Part shown: positions 43,196 to 51,777 of the stretch, piece after piece
Layout: each line of letters begins with the position of its first letter
Numbering within the stretch: position 1 is the first letter of the stretch
NCBI RefSeq assembly: GCF_016595795.1
Contig: NZ_JAENHN010000032.1
Coordinates: forward strand, 102,541 to 166,540
Length of the DNA stretch: 64,000 nucleotides
Reading direction: 5' to 3'
DNA from: Clostridium yunnanense
GTDB taxonomy: Bacteria; Bacillota; Clostridia; Clostridiales; Clostridiaceae
Translations under genes and position numbers: made by a program
The notes under the pieces: generated by a model
Seen by the model: the letters and a program-made list of their open reading frames with translations, nothing else
What the model was told of the DNA's origin: nothing
Database searches by the model: none

Positions 43196-44890
43196 ATGAA
43201 GCTTCGAAACATAAAGTTATTATCTTTACTTATTACAATGCTTGTAATCATAATAGTGTCCACATCTACACTTATTGGTATAGGCTATAAAAAAATGAGT
43301 GCAATAAACGACAGTGCAGAGTCAATTTATTCAGTTAACTTGATTCCAATGAAATATCTAGGTGATATAAGAAGTAATTTCACAATGACTAGAATAAGTA
43401 TAGTAAAATGCATATGGGGAAGCTATACTCAAACAGAAGCAGATAAAGTTGTGCTATATAAGCAGAAGGTTGAAGAACTAGAAAAAGGATATGTTCCATT
43501 AATAGATGGAGCAGATGAACAAAAAAATTATGATTCTTATAAAGCAGCTCAAAAGATTTATTTCGAAACCTGGGAGCAGATGAAACTTAAAAGAATGCAA
43601 AACATAGAAATTACTGATGAAGAAAGAGCATCCTTTGGAGCTAAAGGCGAGAGCGTAGTAAAAAGTCTTGATGAGTTAGTTAGTATAAATACTACACAGG
43701 CTAATGAAGGAAAAGAACACAGTGAAAACATATATTCAAGCGGCATGAAGTTATTTGTACTAATAGGTTTATTAGTAATCGTTATATCAAGTGCTTTAGC
43801 ATTAACAATACTATTGATATTAAGAAACTCTAGTAAAGAAATACTAAATAATCTTGCACTATTAGCAGAAGGTGATTTAACATCAGAAATTGATGATTCA
43901 GGTACAAATGAATTTGGCGTGATGAAAAAAGAGTTAAATAAAACAGTAAGTAGTATAAGAGAAATTTTATCTTCAATTAAGAGTAATGCTCTTATACTCA
44001 ATGATCAATCTTCGTCTCTGTCAGCTATATCTGAAGAAATGACTTCATCCTCTCTTGAAGTTTCAAATGCAGTTCAAGAAGTTGCAGATGGTGCAACAAA
44101 CCAGGCTCAAGATCTTGTATCCACTGCTGGTAGTGTTGAAAGCTTTGGACAAGATGTGGAAACAATAGTGGGTGCAATTGAAAGAGTAGATGAAAAAGCT
44201 AAAAATATTGATGGTAAGGCTAAAGAAAGCAATATTAAATTAGAATCCTTAGCAAAATCTATTACAAGTCTTAGTACGTCGTTTAATGGAGTTAGCGGAC
44301 AAGTTGAAGGACTAGGAGATAATATTAATGAAGTACAAAAGATTATAACAATTATTAATTCTATTGCAGATCAGACCAATTTACTTGCTCTTAACGCTGC
44401 CATTGAAGCAGCTAGGGCTGGAGAGGTTGGTAAAGGCTTTGCTGTTGTTGCAGACGAAATTAGAAAACTTGCTGAAGAATCGAAAAAATCTTCGCATAGT
44501 ATTGATAGTCTTCTAAATAAAGTGCTAAGTGAAACAAAAGAAGTGGTATCCAATTCGAATAGTGTTGGAACTGACTTAAACAATCAAATTGTAGTAATCG
44601 AAGAATCAATAACTTCGTTTAAAGAAATTATTGAAGATATTAATAATATACTTCCTCAAATAGGTGAGGTGAGTGCTTCAGCAATAAACTTAAACAAAGA
44701 AAAATTAACTATTATAAATAAGGTTGAGGCATCAGCTTCTATTGCAGAAGGAACAGCAGCAACTGCAGAAGAAATTGCAGCTTCAGCTCAACAGATGAAT
44801 TCTTCAAGTGAAGAAGTTGCTAGTTCTGCACAAAGTCTTGCTGTGATGACAGAAAATATGGCTAATAATGTAAGCAAGTTTAAGCTATAA
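43196..44890 (+). CDS. Methyl-accepting chemotaxis protein with 4-helix-bundle sensor
   Basis: This chemoreceptor has about 564 residues. It has a first membrane segment (about 8-30), an extracellular four-helix-bundle sensor (about 32-185), a second membrane segment (about 187-209), HAMP and a long cytoplasmic coiled coil. The hairpin tip is [40 protein letters not shown], the signature that contacts CheA and CheW. The C-terminus has no CheR-binding pentapeptide. I prefer ATG 43196, served by AAAGGAGG at 43178-43184; the TTG at 43187 is too close to it. No che genes are in the window. Confidence 0.93.
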   Translation: MKLRNIKLLSLLITMLVIIIVSTSTLIGIGYKKMSAINDSAESIYSVNLIPMKYLGDIRSNFTMTRISIVKCIWGSYTQTEADKVVLYKQKVEELEKGYVPLIDGADEQKNYDSYKAAQKIYFETWEQMKLKRMQNIEITDEERASFGAKGESVVKSLDELVSINTTQANEGKEHSENIYSSGMKLFVLIGLLVIVISSALALTILLILRNSSKEILNNLALLAEGDLTSEIDDSGTNEFGVMKKELNKTVSSIREILSSIKSNALILNDQSSSLSAISEEMTSSSLEVSNAVQEVADGATNQAQDLVSTAGSVESFGQDVETIVGAIERVDEKAKNIDGKAKESNIKLESLAKSITSLSTSFNGVSGQVEGLGDNINEVQKIITIINSIADQTNLLALNAAIEAARAGEVGKGFAVVADEIRKLAEESKKSSHSIDSLLNKVLSETKEVVSNSNSVGTDLNNQIVVIEESITSFKEIIEDINNILPQIGEVSASAINLNKEKLTIINKVEASASIAEGTAATAEEIAASAQQMNSSSEEVASSAQSLAVMTENMANNVSKFKL

Positions 44891-44914
44891 CTAAATATTT
44901 GATTAGTTGAATTT

Positions 44915-44946
44915 AAGAGTATGCAGTTTTGTATGCTCTTTTTTTT
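44915..44946 (+). terminator. Intrinsic terminator of the chemoreceptor gene
   Basis: AAGAGTATGCA (44915-44925) pairs with TGTATGCTCTT (44930-44940), allowing two G-U pairs, and is followed by a T run. Confidence 0.82.
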
Positions 44947-45117
44947 AACCCTCCTCTTTTAAAATAAATGTTTAGCTAAGAGGACTTGTTAATAAAAAAA
45001 TATGTTATTATTATATTATTAAAGAATTATATGTAACAATACGAACTTTTATAATTAAACTAAATGAATTTACTTTAAGGCTTAATGAAGAAATATTAGA
45101 AAAACTAGAGAGGTAAA

Positions 45118-46296
45118 GTGGTGGCTAAGATATTTGACTTTAGTATATTCAAACTTAACAATGACATTGAACTTACCAATAAACAGAGATCAGATATAGA
45201 TAAGAATATTGCGATAACTAATATTAAAAGACTTCGGATAGGCTTAAGTATAACTGCAATTATGGAAATTGTGTTGGTATTAGCATATGATTTGCCACGA
45301 ATTAAAGATAGCATTTTTTCTATCAAAGAAATATATATATATTATTTATTGTTACATTCACTTATAATTATAGTCTGTTTATTAGGATTTGCATTACTTA
45401 ATAAATGGCTCAATAATAATGAGATTTTTTCTATTAAGTTAATTGAAAGAGTAATATATTTTACTCTAGGTGCTATATTAGTTTTACTTACATTAATATC
45501 AGGATTAGATCAGATTACTACAGGACAAATTTTAGTTTTTGGTATAAATATAATTTTTAGTGGTTTAGTAATACTTATAAAACCGCCATATGAAAATATT
45601 ATGTATACTTGTACATTTATGACCTTCATTATTGTTATGATAATATTTCAGCATAACTTTAATATATTAATTTCTAATCTTGTTAATGGAAGTTTTTTCT
45701 TTGTATCAGCGTTATTTCTATCTAAGTTTATGCACAATAATCAAGTTGCTCACTTAGCTAAAAATATTAAGTTGCAAGAAGTAAATAGAAAACTTCAGTA
45801 TTTATCAGATTATGATTATCTTACTGGTATTCCAAATAGAAGATACTTTATGAAACAATTAAAAGACTTTGCTTGTAATGAAAAAGAGACAAATGATATA
45901 GGTTATGTAGTTATAGTAGATATAGACTACTTTAAAAATATCAACGATACATATGGACATTTAATTGGAGATTACGTTCTAAAAGCAGCCGCTGACATAT
46001 TGAAAAATAACCTTAAAAAACATGATTTGTTGGCTCGCTTTGGTGGAGAAGAGTTTTTAATTCTAATATCAAGCAGCAACTTAGAAGAAACTAAAGTAAT
46101 CTGTGAAAATTTAAGAAGTTTAATTGAACAATGTACTTTTAATTTTGAAAAGAATGAAATCAAAATCACTGGAAGTTTTGGCATTTCTCCCATTTATAAT
46201 ATTTCAGAGGTAGATTTCGACAAAGCATACAGTCATGCAGATAAAGCTTTATATGAGGCAAAGAGAACAGGTCGTAATAAAGTTTGTATTTTTTAA
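45118..46296 (+). CDS. Membrane-bound diguanylate cyclase (GGDEF)
   Basis: This 392-residue protein has about six membrane segments in the N-terminal half (about 40-215) and a GGDEF domain at about 230-392. It shows YLTGIPNRRYF, DIDYFKNINDTYGH and the active-site loop RFGGEEF (GGEEF at 309-313), all intact for making c-di-GMP from two GTP. The position of the RxxD inhibitory site reads KKHD, so product inhibition by that route is probably lost. The start is GTG 45118 or GTG 45121, both after GAGAGG. The EAL protein at 35.7 kb could be a counterpart in c-di-GMP turnover. Confidence 0.9.
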   Translation: MVAKIFDFSIFKLNNDIELTNKQRSDIDKNIAITNIKRLRIGLSITAIMEIVLVLAYDLPRIKDSIFSIKEIYIYYLLLHSLIIIVCLLGFALLNKWLNNNEIFSIKLIERVIYFTLGAILVLLTLISGLDQITTGQILVFGINIIFSGLVILIKPPYENIMYTCTFMTFIIVMIIFQHNFNILISNLVNGSFFFVSALFLSKFMHNNQVAHLAKNIKLQEVNRKLQYLSDYDYLTGIPNRRYFMKQLKDFACNEKETNDIGYVVIVDIDYFKNINDTYGHLIGDYVLKAAADILKNNLKKHDLLARFGGEEFLILISSSNLEETKVICENLRSLIEQCTFNFEKNEIKITGSFGISPIYNISEVDFDKAYSHADKALYEAKRTGRNKVCIF

Positions 46297-46401
46297 GCTA
46301 CAGTATCAAGGTAATAAATAACTGAAACTTAAATAATAATAGTCATGATAATATAGATAGTTCGTTTTATTAAAAAAAACTCAAGTTGAGGAGTAGATAA
46401 T

Positions 46402-47148
46402 ATGTCAAAGATAATATTTTTAGGTACAAATGGATGGTATGATTCTAAAACAGGGAATACACCTTCTGTACTAATAGAAAATGAAGAATATTATTTAATA
46501 TTAGATGCGGGCAATGGAATTTCTAAGTTGAATAACTATATTGATTCCGATAAACCAGTTTATTTATTTTTAAGCCATTTTCATCTAGATCACATTTCAG
46601 GATTACACACATTGTTTAAAAATAAGTTTTCTAAAGGATTATATATTATAGTGCAAGATGGAGGAGAAGATTTTCTTAAAAAGTTTATCAATTCACCTTT
46701 CACAGTTCCAATAAAACAACTTCCTTTCAATGTAGAGATAATAGAAGTTGGTAAAATTTCGAAAGAACTTCCTTTTAAAGCAAGTTTTTTGCCATTGAAA
46801 CACAGCATAGAAGTTTTAGGGATTAGATTAGAGATAAACAACAAGATTATTACGTATTGCACAGATACGGCTGAATGTCAAAATGCTATTACTTTAGCTA
46901 AATATGCAGATATATTAATTACAGAATGCAGTATGGCGCCTAATGTAGAAAAAGATGCTAAGGTACATCTTAATCCCCAAATGGCAGCAAGACTTGCAAA
47001 AGAAGCTGAAGCTAAAAATCTTTATTTAATGCATTTCGATGCTAGTACTTATACTAATAAAGAAATGAGGATTGAAGCAGAATTAAGTGCAAAACAAACT
47101 TTCTCGAATTCTTTCGCAACCTTTGATGGTATGGAAGTTGAACTTTAA
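46402..47148 (+). CDS. Metallo-beta-lactamase-fold hydrolase
   Basis: This 248-residue protein has the metal-binding motif HFHLDH at 59-64 and supporting LDAGNGIS and CTDTAECQNA segments, with later His in LMHFDAS. It starts IFLGTNGWYDSKTGNTPSVLIE, like the RNase Z/PqqB-like or AtsA branch of the family. It should bind two metal ions and hydrolyse a phosphodiester or ester. The substrate is unknown. ATG 46402 has a GAGGAG site. No operon partner is clear. Confidence 0.87.
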   Translation: MSKIIFLGTNGWYDSKTGNTPSVLIENEEYYLILDAGNGISKLNNYIDSDKPVYLFLSHFHLDHISGLHTLFKNKFSKGLYIIVQDGGEDFLKKFINSPFTVPIKQLPFNVEIIEVGKISKELPFKASFLPLKHSIEVLGIRLEINNKIITYCTDTAECQNAITLAKYADILITECSMAPNVEKDAKVHLNPQMAARLAKEAEAKNLYLMHFDASTYTNKEMRIEAELSAKQTFSNSFATFDGMEVEL

Positions 47149-47328
47149 TAAAATGTAATATTGAATTAATATAACTGGCAATATTATGTTATAATCATTC
47201 AATATAAGAAAATTATAATTATTTGATTTTCATGTGTATATTGTAGTAATTACAAGTAAATAGATTCAATCAAATTTATAAATATTTTTTGAGAGTTTAA
47301 TTCAATTACATACCTGGAGGAAAACCTG

Positions 47329-47772
47329 ATGATTTGGAAAATTAAAACCTTTGATCAATTAACTGCAGAAGAAGTATATAAACTTCTTAAATTAAGAAGT
47401 GAGGTATTTGTGGTAGAACAAAACTGTGTTTATCTAGATCCTGATGGTAAAGATCAACACTCATATCACTTATTTTTAAAAGATGAGGGTGAAATTGTGG
47501 CTTGCGCAAGACTACTAAATAAAGGTGTTTCGTATGAACAAGCTTCAATAGGCAGAGTAATAGTAAAAAAGGATTATAGAGGGAAAGGGATATCAAGAGA
47601 TTTACTTTTAAAAGCTATAAAATTCATTGAGGAAAATATGAAAGAATCAGAAATAAAGATACAAGCACAAGCATATTTATTTGATTTTTATGGAAGTTTT
47701 GGATTTAAGCCGATTTCAGAGGAATACTTAGAAGATGGTATTCCGCATATAGATATGCTTTATAAAAAGTAA
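47329..47772 (+). CDS. ElaA-type GNAT acetyltransferase
   Basis: This 147-residue protein is a close match to the ElaA group of GNAT enzymes: FDQLTAEEVYKLLKLRSEVFVVEQNCVYLDPDGKDQHSYHLF, then IGRVIVKKDYRGKGISRDLLLKA (acetyl-CoA loop RGKGIS) and YGSFGFKPISEEYLEDGIPHIDM. The reaction is acetyl transfer to an unknown amine. ATG 47329 has a GGAGG site. Confidence 0.9.
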   Translation: MIWKIKTFDQLTAEEVYKLLKLRSEVFVVEQNCVYLDPDGKDQHSYHLFLKDEGEIVACARLLNKGVSYEQASIGRVIVKKDYRGKGISRDLLLKAIKFIEENMKESEIKIQAQAYLFDFYGSFGFKPISEEYLEDGIPHIDMLYKK

Positions 47773-47838
47773 TATATCTATAATTTTATGCAATATAAAT
47801 ATGTCTTTTTGAAAGTGAACATTTAGAGGAGAGAAAAA

Positions 47839-48138
47839 ATGTCAACTAACAGTTTGGAACAAGTAATAATAATATGCGGCTCGTGGTTTCTATTTAGTGT
47901 TCTATATAAAAAGTATGATTTATTATCATTCTTAAAGACGAAAATAAAATTAAAAACTAATATCGCTTGGATAGTTTTGATATGTGTATCTTATGTAATT
48001 TTAGAAGCAATAATTGGGTTATTTATGTTTAAATTTAATGTACCATATTCATATATTGTAATTTGCTTCAACGTATTTATGGGCTTCTTCCTTAGCTTAC
48101 TAGCGGCAGCTACTTTCAAGAAAAAAACTGAAAAATAA
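47839..48138 (+). CDS. Small membrane protein of unknown function
   Basis: This 99-residue protein has three hydrophobic segments: about 8-22, 42-62 and 68-92. Basic residues at both ends of the loops and the tail KKKTEK suggest a cytoplasmic C-terminus. I do not recognise a family. It has an excellent GAGGAG ribosome site and a 14-bp hairpin after it, so it is probably real. Confidence 0.6.
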   Translation: MSTNSLEQVIIICGSWFLFSVLYKKYDLLSFLKTKIKLKTNIAWIVLICVSYVILEAIIGLFMFKFNVPYSYIVICFNVFMGFFLSLLAAATFKKKTEK

Positions 48139-48159
48139 TTTTTTTTAGGTAAATCTTTA

Positions 48160-48195
48160 AATTATAGAGAAGTTACAAGTGACTTCTCTATAATT
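48160..48195. terminator. 14-bp perfect hairpin after the small membrane protein gene
   Basis: AATTATAGAGAAGT (48160-48173) and ACTTCTCTATAATT (48182-48195) pair without mismatch across an 8-nt loop. The T run after it is broken, so termination may be partial. Confidence 0.65.
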
Positions 48196-48198
48196 ACT

Positions 48199-48270
48199 TA
48201 TTATTTTTAAACTCTCTCACCACCAAACATGAGAGTTTTAAAAATATCCTTTGGATAGAAGTAGTACAAC
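48199..48270 (-). repeat. Family A hairpin repeat, reverse orientation
   Basis: Read on the minus strand this follows the family A plan: AGTACTACTTC, then TCC, ATTTTTAAAACTCTCAT, a short loop and GTGAGAGAGTTTAAAAATAATAA. The central CTCTCAC and GAGAG arms are intact, while the outer right arm is missing. It adjoins a family B element, in the same order and relative orientation as at 3.7 kb. Confidence 0.72.
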
Positions 48271-48379
48271 TATATAGAGTTTCTAGTTCAACTATTAATT
48301 TATACATGCCCGAAAATCCCAATAAGCGGAGATTTTCAAACAAGTATAACTTAAGTTTCAACACAGAAACCCTTTAGTT
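48271..48379 (-). repeat. Family B hairpin repeat, copy 2, reverse orientation
   Basis: On the minus strand this aligns over its whole length with 3657-3770: AGGGTTTC, AAACTTAAGTTATAC, GAAAATC, GATTTTCGGGCATGTATAA, TTAATAGTTGAAC and GAAACTCTATATA. The two copies keep the inner CGAAAATC/GATTTTC pairing and the AACTTAA/TTAATAGTTGAA blocks. The match is by eye. Confidence 0.72.
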
Positions 48380-48601
48380 ACAATAAGCAAAATCTAAATC
48401 ACTTTTCTAATTTCATCTCAAATCTATAATGAAAAAGTTTCAAGTGAAAAAATAATTTCTCAATAAAATTAAACTATAAATATAACTAAATTCATATAAA
48501 TTAGTGTAAGATTTTATAAAAAGTCAGAATATTGGGTAAAATATATATAATTATAGTTTCTTATAGCATATCTTAGTAATAAGTACACAAAAATTAGATA
48601 G
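48380..48601. other. 222-bp AT-rich remainder of the gap before the zinc-ribbon gene
   Basis: I see no ORF or stable hairpin. A GGTGGTG ribosome-like site sits at the end of this stretch. Confidence 0.4.
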
Positions 48602-48835
48602 GTGGTGTATAAAATAGTGATAGATAATGGAGAAGAATTTTTATCGATGCATCCTTCACAAAGAAAATGGATAAATGAATGTAGAAGGTGTCATAGTAGG
48701 GGATACAAGCCAAACATATTAGAGCAATTATATCCTTATCCACCAACAGAAACAAGAAATTTACGTTGTTACTTTAAACCCCTTGAACTAAATAGTGATG
48801 GTATTTGTGAAGAGTGTAATAAACTTCTGAAATAA
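48602..48835 (+). CDS. Small zinc-ribbon-like protein
   Basis: This protein has up to 77 residues with two CxxC pairs, CRRC at about residue 28 and CEEC near the C-terminus (about 70), plus one more Cys in LRCYFK. Such spacing suggests a single structural zinc site. The region between is rich in Pro and Tyr (LYPYPPTETR). I do not recognise the family. The start is uncertain: GTG 48602 or the GTG at 48617 would both be served by nearby G-rich sequence. Confidence 0.55.
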   Translation: MVYKIVIDNGEEFLSMHPSQRKWINECRRCHSRGYKPNILEQLYPYPPTETRNLRCYFKPLELNSDGICEECNKLLK

Positions 48836-48928
48836 AAACAAAGCTATTAATTATAATGAAGGAACTCTCAAAGTATGTGTTTGTGGTGTAATTACGCATA
48901 TAATACTAACATTGTAAGGGAGATGACC

Positions 48929-49066
48929 ATGGAAAATAGCTTAAACAAAGAAATTATAAATACTGAAGATGATGTACTCGAGATGTTGGACAACCTTTTT
49001 GAAAGAAGAGTAGACGACTGGTGAGGCAAGTTTTACTCAAGAGCTGTAAGTTTTATTTGTAAATAA
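48929..49066 (+). pseudogene. N-terminal relic of a SAM-dependent methyltransferase with a TGA in place of Trp
   Basis: ATG 48929, with a GGGAGATG site, opens a 31-codon ORF ending INTEDDVLEMLDNLFERRVDDW before TGA 49022-49024. Reading through gives GKFYSRAV, then a stop at 49064-49066. The whole resembles the start of a clostridial class I methyltransferase family that I recall as beginning DVLxxLDxLLxERxxxWWDxFYSDR, with the TGA at the second Trp. The rest of that gene is missing. If this is wrong, it is simply a 31-residue peptide gene just upstream of another methyltransferase. Confidence 0.45.
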
Positions 49067-49152
49067 CAATAAAAATCAAGGTTTTAAATGAATTATTAAT
49101 TTTGTTTAATATGCAAGGTAAGATTTTATCATTACGTTAAGTGAGGTGTTAT

Positions 49153-49764
49153 ATGGGATTTGATGAATATGCAAAAGGTTGGGACACAGTGAAACGAATA
49201 ACTAGAGCAAAAGTTATAGCTAAGGAAATTGAAAGCTTTATTCCAATCAATAATAGACTTTCTGCAATGGAGTTTGGATGTGGAACAGGACTTATAAGTT
49301 TTAACCTATATGATAAGTTAAAAGAAATAACTCTTATCGATTCTTCAGAAGAGATGCTTCATATGGTTAAATCTAAAGCTGAAACTTATAAAGTTAATAA
49401 TGTAGCTATAAAAAATTTAGATATATCAACTAACAATGTATTTGAGCATAAGTACGATATAATATATAGCTCTATGGTACTACATCATATCAATGATACA
49501 AAAAATGTAATAAGTAAGCTTTATGAACTTCTTCATAATGAAGGCTACCTTTGCATAATTGATTTAAACAAAGAGGATGGTAGATTTCATAAAAATGAAG
49601 CTGGTTTCTGTGGACATAACGGATTTAATCAAGCTGAACTTATAGAGATTTTTAAATATGCTGGATTTAAAGAGGTTAAAGCTCACACATTTTACTTAGA
49701 TACAAAAGATATTGGAGATGAAGTAATAGACTATTCTTTATTTATAATTAAAGGTGTAAAATAA
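49153..49764 (+). CDS. Class I SAM-dependent methyltransferase
   Basis: This soluble methyltransferase has about 203 residues. Motif I MEFGCGTGLISF is near residue 38, motif II LIDSSEEMLHM follows, and a motif III-like region reads DIIYSSMVLHHI, then LLHNEGYLCIIDL. These form the SAM-binding Rossmann fold. The start FDEYAKGWD is common in UbiE/COQ5-like or Methyltransf_25 proteins of clostridia. The substrate is unknown. ATG 49153 is better spaced from GTGAGGTG than GTG 49141. It is followed 48 nt later by an acetyltransferase gene. Confidence 0.87.
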   Translation: MGFDEYAKGWDTVKRITRAKVIAKEIESFIPINNRLSAMEFGCGTGLISFNLYDKLKEITLIDSSEEMLHMVKSKAETYKVNNVAIKNLDISTNNVFEHKYDIIYSSMVLHHINDTKNVISKLYELLHNEGYLCIIDLNKEDGRFHKNEAGFCGHNGFNQAELIEIFKYAGFKEVKAHTFYLDTKDIGDEVIDYSLFIIKGVK

Positions 49765-49812
49765 TTTATTTAAGCATGGTTTACTTATATTACATCTTAG
49801 GAGGACAAAATA

Positions 49813-50655
49813 ATGCTAATAAAAATGGAAGATAGATATACAAAGAATTTAAATGATTTTTTATTTAAATATAATAACCTAAATAAATATTACATTGCGT
49901 GGATTCCTAATAACTATAGAAAGATAGCTGAAATTGATAAGGATAATTTTTTTCTTTGTATAGAAAAAAACAATATAGTTGGATGTATAGGAACTCACAT
50001 TTCTGAGGAACAAAAGGTTGTCAGACTTCTTGGTCCAATCATCGAGGATGAATACTTCACTAAGTACGTTGATATCATGTATGAACATTGTTTATCAAGT
50101 TTGCCAAAGTTTATATCTGAGGTGAAAATAGCGTTCTATGAGGAGAATGTTTCATGCAAATTATGGTGCGAAAAAAACTTTTTCGAATTATACAATGCAG
50201 AAATAACCATGGTTCTTAATAATTTTTCTAATATAAAAAAGATTGAAAATGAGTTAGTATCTATAAAGACTTATGAAGACAGATATAGAGAAAAATTAGA
50301 TAGTATTCATCCTAAAAATACATTTTTTACATTAAATGAATTGATTGCAGGATTGGAACATCATCACAAATTATTTTTAGCTATTGAAAAAGATGAGGTT
50401 AAAGGATATGTATGTTATGAACAAACAAAAGATAAAAAACAAGGTGAAATCATACTACTTCATGTTGGACAAGAGTTTAGAAACAATGGCTATGGATCTG
50501 AGCTTTTAAATAATGCTATAAAGAATCTTATTGAAAATGGCGCTGAAGAAATTACAATAAGTGTTAGAGTAAATAATGAAAAAGCACAAAAGCTATATAA
50601 AAGAATAGGATTTATAGAAAAAGAAACCATTTATGCTTATAGAAAAAACTTATAA
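49813..50655 (+). CDS. GNAT-family N-acetyltransferase with extended N-terminus
   Basis: This 280-residue protein has a standard GNAT domain in its C-terminal half (about 140-280): VKGYVCYEQTKDKKQGEIILLHVGQEFRNNGYGSELL (acetyl-CoA loop RNNGYG), ISVRVNNEKAQKLYKRIGF. The N-terminal 130 residues look like a degenerate first GNAT unit (NIVGCIGTHISEEQKVVRLLGPII). Two-unit GNAT proteins of this kind are common in Firmicutes. The substrate is unknown. A strong terminator follows. Confidence 0.85.
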   Translation: MLIKMEDRYTKNLNDFLFKYNNLNKYYIAWIPNNYRKIAEIDKDNFFLCIEKNNIVGCIGTHISEEQKVVRLLGPIIEDEYFTKYVDIMYEHCLSSLPKFISEVKIAFYEENVSCKLWCEKNFFELYNAEITMVLNNFSNIKKIENELVSIKTYEDRYREKLDSIHPKNTFFTLNELIAGLEHHHKLFLAIEKDEVKGYVCYEQTKDKKQGEIILLHVGQEFRNNGYGSELLNNAIKNLIENGAEEITISVRVNNEKAQKLYKRIGFIEKETIYAYRKNL

Positions 50656-50686
50656 ACTATTTGTATTAGCAAAATTATTAAAAATT

Positions 50687-50736
50687 AAAGTCACTCATAA
50701 ACAGATAACAATTATACTGATATGAGTGGCTTTTTT
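50687..50736. terminator. Terminator between the acetyltransferase gene and the L,D-transpeptidase locus
   Basis: AAAGTCACTCATA (50687-50699) pairs with TATGAGTGGCTTT (50721-50733), with one G-U pair, and is followed by Ts. It lies between convergent units. Confidence 0.85.
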
Positions 50737-50743
50737 ATTGAAT

Positions 50744-51466
50744 TTAATCAACGATTTCAACATCAGAGCCTTTTGGAATATTCTCATAAAACCAAAAGGC
50801 ATCATTAGGAATTAATCTTATACATCCATGGGATGCTGGTGTGCCAAGTTTCGCAGCTTCCTCTTCAATAATATGACCATTTGAATCTACTGGCAGGGAA
50901 TGAAACAGATATGTTGCACCAATAAAGCCAACCTAATATCTTGCACCTTCTCTATACTTAGCATTATAAAAACTTTCACCAAAGTAGTCATTTATCTTAA
51001 AGTTTCCTACAGGTGTATCGTAATCACCTTCTGTTAATCCTGTAGAACACTCCATTATCTTTATTAGGGTATCATTTTTATATATTTCTACTTTTTGAGT
51101 ATCGATATGTACCTTGACATTATATTTGTCACTGCTTTGTTTAGCTCTAACAGGTGCTTTAGTTGGAAATTGATAATTTACAACTTGAGCATTAGTTTCT
51201 TTTGAATTTTTATCACTTTGTTTGGATTCTTTAGAACTGTTAGTAGAGGCTGTTTTATTTCCTTCCTTTTTATTTGGTATTGCAACATCTGAACTGCCAA
51301 ATTGATTTTTTGTGGAAGTCAAATTCTTATCGTTCACTAATGGTTTAACTGGGTATATTTTAACAGGCTTATTAAGAGAGTAGCTTTTTATAGTGTTTTT
51401 GATAATCATAGCAGTAGCAGTCAGGGTAACCAAAATCAAAGAAATAATTAAAAAGTTTTTTTTCAT
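50744..51466 (-). pseudogene. L,D-transpeptidase (YkuD) gene interrupted by an in-frame TAG
   Basis: The frame from ATG 51466 has a membrane anchor (KKNFLIISLILVTLTATAMII), a Ser/Lys/Asn linker, and the start of a YkuD domain (YNVKVHIDTQKVEIYKND, STGLTEGDYDTPVGNFKINDYFG). It then meets TAG at 50933-50935 after EGARY. The same frame continues to TAA 50744-50746 with VGFIGATYLFHS and the catalytic motif TPASHGCIRL. Intact relatives read GARYWV there, so the TAG replaces a Trp codon. Without readthrough the product lacks the catalytic Cys. L,D-transpeptidases make 3-3 cross-links in peptidoglycan. ATG 51466 is served by GGAGG; an upstream ATG at 51490 is less likely. Confidence 0.85.
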
Positions 51467-51593
51467 TATTTTAACCTCCGTTATTTTCATCTATTCTATG
51501 TTTAAAATTATACCGAGCTATTATTTCAAAAGATTTGTACGAGATTTCAAAGTTATAAATAAGTTGTAAACTTTAATTTACATCTATATTTGT

Positions 51594-51610
51594 TACAAGT
51601 TAGATACAAG
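51594..51610 (+). promoter_or_regulatory. Tandem 6-bp repeats upstream of the two-component operon
   Basis: TACAAG at 51594-51599 recurs at 51605-51610, 11 bp apart, in the gap between the broken L,D-transpeptidase gene and the regulator gene. The spacing fits an OmpR-type site. It is a candidate only. Confidence 0.35.
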
Positions 51611-51657
51611 TGTAATAGAATTTGAAACAACAAAAGTTTATAATGAAAATATAAAGG

Positions 51658-51751
51658 TGTACTATTTTAATCCTAAATCCAATGTTGAAGTTGCTGTGGG
51701 TTTTGAGGGGAAGTTTTGATAATACTAATATAATTAAGAAATAGTTCATCA
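51658..51751 (+). repeat. Decayed family A repeat
   Basis: TGTACTATTTTAATCCTAAATCCA, then a central GTGGGTTTTGAGGGGAAGTTTTGATAAT and TAAGAAATAGTTCATC keep the family A order with many changes. The right outer arm TAGTTCATC is the best match. It lies 27 bp before the regulator start. Confidence 0.5.
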
Positions 51752-51777
51752 ATAGAGATAATAGAGGTGCACATATA

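Noticed and set aside
48929-49024. Precursor peptide of a ribosomally made modified peptide, with the next gene as a modifying methyltransferase
   Set aside because: The codons after the stop continue a methyltransferase-like N-terminus, and no other modification, protease or export gene is adjacent. A decayed gene explains it better.
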